6,129 nt of DNA from Chitinophagaceae bacterium (lineage in GTDB: Bacteria > Bacteroidota > Bacteroidia > Chitinophagales > Chitinophagaceae), in NCBI GenBank assembly GCA_023251285.1, contig JAHEZB010000151.1, positions 1 through 6,129 of the forward strand, read 5' to 3'. Under the pieces are notes generated by a model. It worked only from the letters and a program-made list of their open reading frames with translations. It was not told the origin of the DNA and did not search any database. Within the stretch, counting starts at the first letter, position 1. Each line of letters begins with the position of its first letter. Of the stretch, positions 1-5,145 are shown piece after piece. A program made the position numbers and the translations under genes.

Positions 1-1258
1 GATAGCGTTGATAATTAAAACCAATGAAAGGCCGGGAAATATTTTGTTTGAGAGTATAGCCGGAAGTAAGCGTTAATAACAATCCTTCCGGAACATCTTC
101 ATTTCTGCCAAATCCATAAATGTATTTCGTTTTATAAAAGTTTTGCCGGTAAAAAGTTATTGTGCCAAGAACCGCGGTGAGGTCTGCAAATTGCCAGTTG
201 TAGTTCGATACATATTTTTGTGGAAGGATTTGAAATTTCTGGTTAATAAATCTGACACCAACCAGTTTTCTTAATTTTTTTGATTCCTGTTCGGTGGTAA
301 AATCTTTGGCATTAATATTATAACCGGCCCATGTTTCTATATTATAATAGCGGTAGCGCAAATCAGAAAAATAAAGTGAATCCGAGGTATAAAGATTACC
401 GGTGGCATGATACGAGGCATCGAATTCATAAGTCCACTGCATATACCGGTTTACGAGTGGTTTCAAAAGATTTATGTAATAATTATTTTCTTCTTTCGGG
501 CCGTTAAGTGTAGGATAAAAACTCTGGTAACCGATTTTTCCGTCCATAAAACTGCCGCCGATATTTCTGTTGTCATATTCTCCTCCAAAAGCAAAATTAT
601 TCTTGCGCGCATCGTCATAAAGTCCATAAACAACTCCTGCATTACCTGTTCCCGCAAAATTATCTTCCCTGAATTGAATATTTGTTTGTTTTAATCCAAG
701 ACTGTTTATCGCGCCACCGAGAGAAAAAACGTCTTTCGTTTCTACAACCACATCTACCGAATCAGAACCGGGCCTGGTGCGGAATACAAAAAAATCCGCA
801 TCCTGCAAATAAAGCAATTGACGCAGATATCTTTCGTTATCCGCCATCAGAAATGGTTTAATTGGTTCGCCTTTTTTAAAAAATAAATTCTTTTCAATTA
901 CCTTGCTTTTGGTAATATGATGAAGATCATTTGCGAGTTGAGTCAGGCGGTTTAGCAATCTTTTTGATGTGTCGCCAATGGATATCCCGAATGGAAGACG
1001 ATCAATATAAATATTTCGTATGATCAAACCAGCGTATTGTTTGAAAGCTTCTTCATTTCTTTTTAAAATATAAGCCCGATCTACTTCCGTAGTATCTTTT
1101 CTGAAATTATCGATCATTTTTTCAAAAAAAGTTTTGTGAGCTACTGAATCCTGTTGCTTTTTTGGAAGCGTATCATTTTGGGCAAATGAATGAAGTTGCA
1201 TTAAGGAAAAAATGGCGACAATTACAACCGTTAAAAAATATTTTATTTGAAGCTTCAT
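1..1258 (-). CDS. Outer-membrane beta-barrel protein with POTRA-like domain (C-terminus beyond window)
   Basis: The frame is open from an ATG at 1258 to the left edge, giving 419 visible residues with no stop. Residues 1-27 form a signal peptide: a basic start (MKLQIK), a hydrophobic core around residues 8-20, and a likely cleavage near HSFA-Q. Residues about 78-180 look like a POTRA-type unit, starting at LIIRNIYIDRLPFG and including ERYLRQLLYLQDADFFV and a closing VDVVVETKDVFSLGG. From about 181 onward, alternating aromatic/polar stretches rich in G, N, Y and F fit transmembrane beta strands. I infer an Omp85/BamA-TamA-like or related surface barrel in the outer membrane. The substrate is unknown, and the missing C-terminus prevents a firm family call. 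There is no clear Shine-Dalgarno before the ATG. It lies 213 bases downstream of plsX on the same strand, where fabH is often found, so co-transcription is possible but unproven. Confidence 0.8.
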   Translation of the reverse strand, partial: MKLQIKYFLTVVIVAIFSLMQLHSFAQNDTLPKKQQDSVAHKTFFEKMIDNFRKDTTEVDRAYILKRNEEAFKQYAGLIIRNIYIDRLPFGISIGDTSKRLLNRLTQLANDLHHITKSKVIEKNLFFKKGEPIKPFLMADNERYLRQLLYLQDADFFVFRTRPGSDSVDVVVETKDVFSLGGAINSLGLKQTNIQFREDNFAGTGNAGVVYGLYDDARKNNFAFGGEYDNRNIGGSFMDGKIGYQSFYPTLNGPKEENNYYINLLKPLVNRYMQWTYEFDASYHATGNLYTSDSLYFSDLRYRYYNIETWAGYNINAKDFTTEQESKKLRKLVGVRFINQKFQILPQKYVSNYNWQFADLTAVLGTITFYRQNFYKTKYIYGFGRNEDVPEGLLLTLTSGYTLKQNISRPFIGFNYQRY

Positions 1259-1471
1259 CAGGTATTTTAACCCGATAAAAATAATCTAAAAAAGCAGGAG
1301 AATATTGTGAGGGGAAAATAAATTTAATAAAATAAAAAAAGCAGAAAAATAAAGGATTTGTATCTTAAAAAGAAAATAAAAACGTGTGCGGATTATCTGA
1401 AAAAGCTGATGAAAAGTAAACAAAGCGCGCACACAAATGATCATTATTTGTTTTTTTGCTGCCGTTGCTGA
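1259..1471. other. AT-rich intergenic gap between plsX and the barrel gene
   Basis: This stretch contains no coding frame I can support. It is very A-rich on the plus strand, particularly 1311-1380. I found no TAnnTTTG box in the direction of the barrel gene. A seven-base inverted repeat (GTGTGCG at 1384-1390, CGCACAC at 1428-1434) encloses a long 37-base loop, and a six-base repeat (ACAAAT at 1433-1438, ATTTGT at 1446-1451) lies next to it. Neither has a T-run placed to end minus-strand transcription from plsX, so readthrough into the barrel gene remains possible. Confidence 0.6.
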
Positions 1472-2413
1472 TCAAACAAAATTCTTTTTGATTTTTTCAA
1501 TAAAATCCTGCTCGATCATTTTTTTTGCCATCAGGATCATGTTGTTAAAAGCGCCGGCTGTAGAAATGCCATGCCCGATGATAACCGGTTTATTTACGCC
1601 TAAAACGGGGACGCCGCCATACATTTCAAAATTAAAACGGTTGAAATACTCATCGTCAATCTTGCGTTTTTGCACAATATCATATATCGATTCAGCAAAT
1701 TTCAAAATAACATTTCCTGTGTATCCATCACATATGTAGATTTCAGCTTTACCCATCAAAAGATCACGGCCCTCTACATTTCCTACAAAATTAATGCGCT
1801 GGTTTTCTTTCAGTAGCGGATAGGTTGCCTGGCACAGGATGTTTCCTTTACCTTCCTCTTCACCTACATTGATGAGCGCCACTCTCGGGTTTTCATCATT
1901 CAAAATGTATTTGGCAAACAGCGATCCTAATAGAGCGAATTGTGCCAGGTTTTCGGGTTTGCAATCTGCATTCAGACCTACATCTACGAGCAAAGACAGT
2001 TTTCCGTCTTCTCCGGGAATATAGGCGCCAATAGCAGGACGAGCAACGCCGGTAATTGCTTTGATGCTGTATAACGAACCGACCATCATCGCACCTGTAT
2101 TTCCGGCACTTATAAAGGCGTCCGTTTTGCCGGAAGCCAATAAATGAAAGCCGATAGAAATAGAGGATTGTTGTTTTTCCTTTAATGCTTTTGTAGGATG
2201 CTCCTGCATTTCAATTACTTCAGAGGCGTGCACCACGGTTATATTTTCAGCAGTTATTTCATGTTCATTTATTAATGGAATCAGTTTATTTTCATCGCCT
2301 ATTAATGTAAGATCAACATCATATTTATTATTTTCAGATAGAAAAAGTTTAACCCCTTTTATAGTTTCTAATGGAGCATAATCACCTCCCATCATATCAA
2401 GTGCTATATTCAT
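1472..2413 (-). CDS. plsX: Phosphate acyltransferase PlsX
   Basis: PlsX makes acyl-phosphate from acyl-ACP and inorganic phosphate, the first step of the PlsX/PlsY route to phosphatidic acid. It works as a soluble or membrane-peripheral enzyme. The 313-residue product has the usual family length. Visible family motifs are the N-terminal ALDMMGGDYAP (residues 4-14), SAGNTGA (102-108), ARPA (124-127), LLVDVGLNAD (141-150), NVGEEEGKG (182-190), GNVEGRD (211-217), CDGYTGNV (228-235) and a C-terminal HGISTAGAF (281-289). I chose the ATG at 2413 because the family begins right at MNIALD and an AGAGGA Shine-Dalgarno-like sequence lies just upstream. A longer frame from a TTG at 2479 would add 22 unrelated residues that overlap the upstream terminator's T-run. 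It follows rpmF by 138 bases with a terminator between them, so it is probably expressed at a fraction of the level of rpmF or from its own unseen promoter. Confidence 0.97.
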   Translation of the reverse strand: MNIALDMMGGDYAPLETIKGVKLFLSENNKYDVDLTLIGDENKLIPLINEHEITAENITVVHASEVIEMQEHPTKALKEKQQSSISIGFHLLASGKTDAFISAGNTGAMMVGSLYSIKAITGVARPAIGAYIPGEDGKLSLLVDVGLNADCKPENLAQFALLGSLFAKYILNDENPRVALINVGEEEGKGNILCQATYPLLKENQRINFVGNVEGRDLLMGKAEIYICDGYTGNVILKFAESIYDIVQKRKIDDEYFNRFNFEMYGGVPVLGVNKPVIIGHGISTAGAFNNMILMAKKMIEQDFIEKIKKNFV

Positions 2414-2477
2414 AGATATCCTCTTAAATATTTTCGATAAAAATAAACTGTAAATTTTAATTATTTCGATTCCATGC

Positions 2478-2528
2478 AAAAAAAATCCAAAGTTAAAGTT
2501 GAAGTGAATCCGACTCTATCTTTGGATT
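2478..2528 (-). terminator. Intrinsic terminator/attenuator between rpmF and plsX
   Basis: Read on the minus strand, a perfect nine-base stem (AATCCAAAG at 2528-2520 pairing with CTTTGGATT at 2492-2484) is followed directly by a run of eight T (2485-2478). The loop of 27 bases can fold a little further. The hairpin begins 23 bases after the rpmF stop codon. This is the standard layout of a Rho-independent terminator. Because plsX follows on the same strand, it probably works as a partial terminator that keeps plsX transcription below that of the ribosomal protein gene. Confidence 0.8.
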
Positions 2529-2551
2529 GAATAAAAAAAGAAAACAACTTA

Positions 2552-2746
2552 TCAGGCCTTGGCAGGCGCTTTTTCAGCCACTACTTTTCCTTTATAAAAT
2601 AGTTTTCCTTCACTTGTGTGTGCGCGGTGACGAACATGAGTTTCCCCTGTAGTAGCGTCAACACTCAATGTGGGCGCATCTGCTTTATAATGTGTTCTTC
2701 TTTTTGCACTTCTTTGCTGACTGTGTCTGCGCTTTGGATTTGGCAT
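2552..2746 (-). CDS. rpmF: 50S ribosomal protein bL32, cysteine-free form
   Basis: bL32 is a small basic protein of the large ribosomal subunit. The 64-residue product starts with the characteristic MPNPKRRHSQQRSAKRRTHY, followed by a DATTGETH segment and HRAHTSEGKLFYKGK, ending in an alanine/lysine tail. Many bL32 proteins carry four cysteines that bind zinc around the central segment. This one has no cysteine at all, so it is the zinc-independent (C-minus) form. The gene lies 19 bases after the YceD/DUF177 gene on the same strand and is followed by a strong intrinsic terminator. The yceD-rpmF pair is therefore a tight transcription unit, probably driven by the promoter at 3333-3340. No Shine-Dalgarno is evident before the ATG, which is common in Bacteroidota. 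Confidence 0.96.
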   Translation of the reverse strand: MPNPKRRHSQQRSAKRRTHYKADAPTLSVDATTGETHVRHRAHTSEGKLFYKGKVVAEKAPAKA

Positions 2747-2765
2747 AACCGTAGATTAAATATGA

Positions 2766-3311
2766 TTAATTATTGTTTTTTTTAAATTGTTCTAGTCCTT
2801 TTTCAAAAGGATGATTATTTTCAGTAACTGTTGATTTCATTTTTTTCAGCATGGCCAGAATTTCTTTATTGCATTGCGGGCCGCCCATTTCATCTTCACT
2901 GCACATGCGCTGATTCGGAACACTCAACAAGATGAATTCATAAATCCACTCCGCAAGATGAAGATGACTTTCTGTTTGGGAAATATAAAAAACATCCGGA
3001 TCTTCTTCATTCTCATTCATTTCTTCAGGGTTTGACACCTGTTTGATTACAACTTTAAACTCATCCCAAAGATCCATCGGCAAGGTATTTCCACAACGGT
3101 CACAAACCACATTCACACTTCCCCCTATTTCAAATTTCAGGATCATGAAAGAAGTGTTCTTTTCAAGTGCCAGCTTCACAGATGCATGGCAATCACTGAA
3201 ATCGGTCACTTTATATTCAGCAAAGAACTTATCTTCTACCTGATAGTTAAATTCGTGGATACCAGGTTTTAATCCTACAAAAGCGATGTCATATTCACGG
3301 TGGTTTCCCAT
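2766..3311 (-). CDS. YceD/DUF177 family protein, 23S rRNA accumulation factor-like
   Basis: The 181-residue product belongs to the YceD/DUF177 family. In E. coli, YceD is needed for normal accumulation of 23S rRNA, and the gene is very often directly upstream of rpmF, as here. Visible features are CDRC at residues 70-73, an acidic stretch at 96-106 (EEMNENEEDPD), the core HLAEWIYEFILLSVP (118-132), and a second cysteine pair at C137 and C147 in the segment MCSEDEMGGPQC. The four cysteines could bind a metal, which is an inference. The C-terminus is lysine and asparagine rich. I chose the ATG at 3311 (MGNHREYDIAF) because a longer frame from a TTG at 3374 would run through the promoter box at 3333-3340, and its extra residues look like untranslated sequence. 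The gene is the first of the yceD-rpmF(-plsX) unit. Confidence 0.9.
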   Translation of the reverse strand: MGNHREYDIAFVGLKPGIHEFNYQVEDKFFAEYKVTDFSDCHASVKLALEKNTSFMILKFEIGGSVNVVCDRCGNTLPMDLWDEFKVVIKQVSNPEEMNENEEDPDVFYISQTESHLHLAEWIYEFILLSVPNQRMCSEDEMGGPQCNKEILAMLKKMKSTVTENNHPFEKGLEQFKKNNN

Positions 3312-3332
3312 AACTAAAAAATAAAAGGGCTG

Positions 3333-3340
3333 CAAAGGTA
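3333..3340 (-). promoter_or_regulatory. Bacteroidota -7 promoter box for yceD-rpmF
   Basis: On the minus strand the sequence reads TACCTTTG, an exact match to the TAnnTTTG -7 consensus of Bacteroidota housekeeping promoters. It sits 21 bases before the yceD ATG, which predicts transcription starting near 3328 with a leader of roughly 15-20 bases. I see no good TTG-type -33 element at the usual distance. The assignment therefore rests on the exact -7 box and its position. Confidence 0.65.
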
Positions 3341-3475
3341 AGGGAATTGGGTTAAATATTTTAATAAATATCAATCTTTTTACCTTTTTTCGTTAACAGG
3401 ATTGCAATTTTTAAATCATTGTAAAGGAAATGGACCAGGAAAAAGTTTAATTCCTAACTTTATTTTTTGGTTCAT

Positions 3476-3604
3476 ATGCAAACAATAAATGCTTTCAATA
3501 TAATTGGCAGTTGGAAATTATTGAATGACACTTTGAACATAGCCGGATATTGAACAGTGATGTTCACAAAATCCGGAAAAATGGCCTGGCAGGATTTATT
3601 TTAA
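3476..3604 (+). pseudogene. Possible relic of a small lipocalin-like reading frame with an in-frame TGA
   Basis: An ATG at 3476 opens 25 codons that end at TGA (3551-3553). The same frame continues for 16 more sense codons to TAA at 3602. The first part contains FNIIGSWKLL, reminiscent of the GTWKL motif near the start of bacterial lipocalin-like domains. The part after the TGA contains VMFTKSGKMAW, which resembles the following strand-turn (F-x-x-x-G-K). The order fits such a domain, but the frame is far too short for a whole one and the resemblance is by eye only. Chance is a serious alternative. Confidence 0.15.
3543..3576. other. Two-part hairpin with GTGA tetraloop
   Basis: An outer stem CCGGAT (3543-3548) pairs with ATCCGG (3571-3576), and an inner stem TGAACA (3551-3556) pairs with TGTTCA (3561-3566). 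The loop GTGA is of the GNRA class when read on the plus strand. The two stems are separated by an asymmetric internal loop (AT against CAAA). No T-run follows on either strand, so it is not a standard terminator. It could be an RNA structure in the leader of the DUF3810 transcript or a protein-binding inverted repeat. Confidence 0.45.
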
Positions 3605-3654
3605 AATAAGGAATGGTTATGTTGAATAAAATAATTTGAATGAGGATAAATAAA

Positions 3655-3675
3655 ATGGAGGCCGAAAAGAAATAA
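3655..3675 (+). other. Possible six-codon leader peptide upstream of the DUF3810 gene
   Basis: ATG at 3655 encodes MEAEKK and stops at TAA (3673-3675), seven bases before the ATG of the DUF3810 gene. A purine-rich GAGGAT (3642-3647) sits at Shine-Dalgarno distance from this small frame, whereas the DUF3810 start has no such sequence. Ribosomes could load here and reinitiate downstream. The frame is short enough to arise by chance. Confidence 0.2.
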
Positions 3676-3682
3676 GTCTTTT

Positions 3683-4774
3683 ATGAGTGTGAAAAAATAT
3701 TTCCCGAAAAAAAAATATTTATGGATTATAGCTTTTTTAGTAATTATTTTAATCAAAATTTTTTCTTCAGACAGCGATCGGGTAGAAGCTCTTTATTCTT
3801 CAAAATTTTATTTTCACTTTTCAATATTTCTGCGTTTTGTATTTGGATGGATTCCATTCAGTTTTGGCGATATCCTTTATTTCCTTGCAGGTTGCTGGCT
3901 CTTGTGGAAAACAATTAAAAATATAAGACTGCTTTTTAAAAAGAAGATTCCGGGAAAAGCCGCATTAAAAAAATTGGCAGATTTATTTTTATTGATGGCT
4001 GTTATTTATATCATTTTTAATATTTTTTGGGGAATAAACTACGACCGCAAAGGAATTGCTTATCAATTGGATTTGAAGCATTTAAATTATGATACTTCAG
4101 ATTTGAAGATGCTTCAAAAACTTTTACTCGATAAAGTAAATGCTTCAAAAATTGCAGTGCTCCGGAATCATGAAAGCTATCCATCAAAAAAAGAGCTGAT
4201 AAGGAGAGCACAAAAAAGTTATGCTGAAGCACAAAAGATCTATCCATTTCTTGAATATAAAAATCTTTCAGTAAAATCGTCGCTCTATGGCACAGTGGGC
4301 GACTATCTGGGATTCACGGGATATTACAATCCTTTTACCGGCGAGGCGCAAATCAACACAACTGTTCCTCTTTTTTTGCAGCCCTATATTGCAACTCATG
4401 AAATGGCCCACCAGCTTGGATATGCAAAAGAAAATGAAGCGAATTTTGTTGGCTATCTGGCAGCAGTAAATTCACATGATACGCTTTTTCATTATTCCAC
4501 TTATTTTGATCTTTTTATTTATGCCAATCGTGAAGTATTTTATTTTGATTCCCTGTCTTCACACCTTGCGCTGCAACAATTAATTCCTGAAGTGAAAGAT
4601 GATATTCGTGAATTGCGAAAATTCAATGCGGAACATCAAAGCTTGTTAGAACCTGCCATCACCTGGATGTATGGAAATTATTTGAAACTGAATAAACAAC
4701 CACAAGGCATGCATACTTATAATGCAGTTGTAGGAATGTTAATAGCCTATTATAAGAAGTATGGTAAAATTTAA
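3683..4774 (+). CDS. DUF3810 membrane protein with zinc-metalloprotease-like HExxH motif
   Basis: The 363-residue product matches the DUF3810 type of Bacteroidota membrane protein, whose function is not established. Three hydrophobic segments are visible: about 12-28, 45-76 (containing GWIPFSFGDILYFLAGCWLLW) and 99-117. The basic N-terminus (KKYFPKKK) suggests that end is cytoplasmic, which would place the large C-terminal part in the periplasm. That domain has YGTVGDYLGFTGYYNPFTGEAQIN (residues 202-225), followed by THEMAHQLGYAKENEANF (238-255). H239, E240 and H243 form an HExxH site, and E250 or E252 is a candidate third zinc ligand. I therefore infer a membrane-anchored metallopeptidase, with no known substrate. 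The ATG at 3683 is the only good start: an in-frame stop lies at 3647 and no other ATG comes between. It stands alone, divergent from yceD and convergent with the Rieske gene. Confidence 0.85.
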   Translation: MSVKKYFPKKKYLWIIAFLVIILIKIFSSDSDRVEALYSSKFYFHFSIFLRFVFGWIPFSFGDILYFLAGCWLLWKTIKNIRLLFKKKIPGKAALKKLADLFLLMAVIYIIFNIFWGINYDRKGIAYQLDLKHLNYDTSDLKMLQKLLLDKVNASKIAVLRNHESYPSKKELIRRAQKSYAEAQKIYPFLEYKNLSVKSSLYGTVGDYLGFTGYYNPFTGEAQINTTVPLFLQPYIATHEMAHQLGYAKENEANFVGYLAAVNSHDTLFHYSTYFDLFIYANREVFYFDSLSSHLALQQLIPEVKDDIRELRKFNAEHQSLLEPAITWMYGNYLKLNKQPQGMHTYNAVVGMLIAYYKKYGKI

Positions 4775-4782
4775 GGTGTTCT

Positions 4783-4806
4783 AAAAAATAAGAAAACAGC
4801 TTATTT
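4783..4806. terminator. AT-rich hairpin in the convergent gap, possibly bidirectional
   Basis: A seven-base stem (AAATAAG at 4786-4792 with CTTATTT at 4800-4806) has a seven-base loop. In the minus direction it is followed by three more T (4785-4783) that extend the T-rich 3' arm. In the plus direction the tail is a poorer T-rich stretch. It lies between the stops of two convergent genes, where a shared terminator is expected. The stem has only one G-C pair, so efficiency would be modest. Confidence 0.4.
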
Positions 4807-4821
4807 GTTGCTTTACTGTCT

Positions 4822-5145
4822 TTACATTTTTAAAAAAATCCCGGATTCATTTTCCTTCATTTGAAAGATTTTCAAAAAATATCCTTCACCATTTGTATCT
4901 CTTCCGTTCTGCAGGTTGAAACGGTAATTGTGAACCGGGCAAATGATATTCCCTTTCGCGTCTAAAAAACCGGTTGATAAATCTCCGCCTGCATGCGGGC
5001 ATTTGGATAAGCAGGCTCTTAGACCAACAGGTGTTTTAATAACGCAGATTAATTTTTCATTAATTTGAATGCTTGCAATATTATTTTCGAAATTAATTTC
5101 TTCAATATTTTGAGCAATCTTAATCCATTTTTCCTCTTTCTCCAT
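4822..5145 (-). CDS. Rieske [2Fe-2S] ferredoxin-like protein
   Basis: The 107-residue product is a single, soluble Rieske domain with no signal peptide or membrane segment. The cluster-binding motifs are complete: C49-P-H51 within KCPHAGGDLSTG and C69-P-V-H72 within ICPVHNYRFNLQNG. One histidine and one cysteine of each motif would hold the [2Fe-2S] cluster. The short length and lone domain resemble NirD-like or dioxygenase-type ferredoxins, which pass electrons to or from a partner enzyme in the cytoplasm. No partner oxygenase or reductase is visible nearby. The ATG at 5145 shares one base with the hflX stop codon (TAATG), so the gene is probably translated by coupling from hflX. Another purely structural or regulatory role cannot be excluded. 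Confidence 0.92.
   Translation of the reverse strand: MEKEEKWIKIAQNIEEINFENNIASIQINEKLICVIKTPVGLRACLSKCPHAGGDLSTGFLDAKGNIICPVHNYRFNLQNGRDTNGEGYFLKIFQMKENESGIFLKM

Larger units (their letters stand above)
3312..3682. other. Divergent intergenic region between yceD and the DUF3810 gene
   Basis: This 371-base stretch separates two divergent genes. From the yceD side it holds the -7 box at 3333-3340. Further right it holds a short possible relic reading frame (3476-3604), a strong hairpin (3543-3576), a perfect AT palindrome (TTATTTTAAAATAA, 3596-3609) and a tiny leader frame (3655-3675). No convincing promoter toward the DUF3810 gene was found. TAACTTTA at 3455-3462 matches the -7 consensus at all but the last position and could serve plus-strand transcription, but it lacks an evident -33 partner. 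Confidence 0.6.

Noticed and set aside
407..694. Plus-strand 95-codon open frame
   Set aside because: It lies wholly antisense to the signal-peptide-bearing barrel gene, has low-complexity composition and no recognisable motif.
1384..1434. Inverted repeat GTGTGCG/CGCACAC
   Set aside because: Only seven base pairs with a 37-base loop; too weak to call as a structure or operator.
1433..1457. Six-base hairpin followed by a T-run on the plus strand, resembling a terminator
   Set aside because: The stem is short and AT-rich, and no plus-strand gene lies upstream; in the minus direction, where plsX ends, there is no T-run after it.
2438..2445. TATTTTTA on the minus strand as a -7 box for plsX
   Set aside because: It misses the final G of the consensus, has no -33 element at proper distance, and such strings are frequent by chance in this AT-rich sequence.
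2414..2479. Longer plsX start at TTG 2479
   Set aside because: The extra 22 residues overlap the terminator T-run, do not resemble the family, and the ATG at 2413 has a Shine-Dalgarno-like sequence.
3551..3576. TGA followed directly by a hairpin, as in bacterial selenocysteine insertion
   Set aside because: The inner stem begins within the TGA itself and the loop is GTGA, unlike the known bacterial SECIS layout; the surrounding frame is tiny and not a known selenoprotein.
3596..3609. Perfect palindrome TTATTTTAAAATAA as an operator
   Set aside because: It is composed only of A and T, so chance occurrence is likely; no adjacent regulator gene or second copy was seen.
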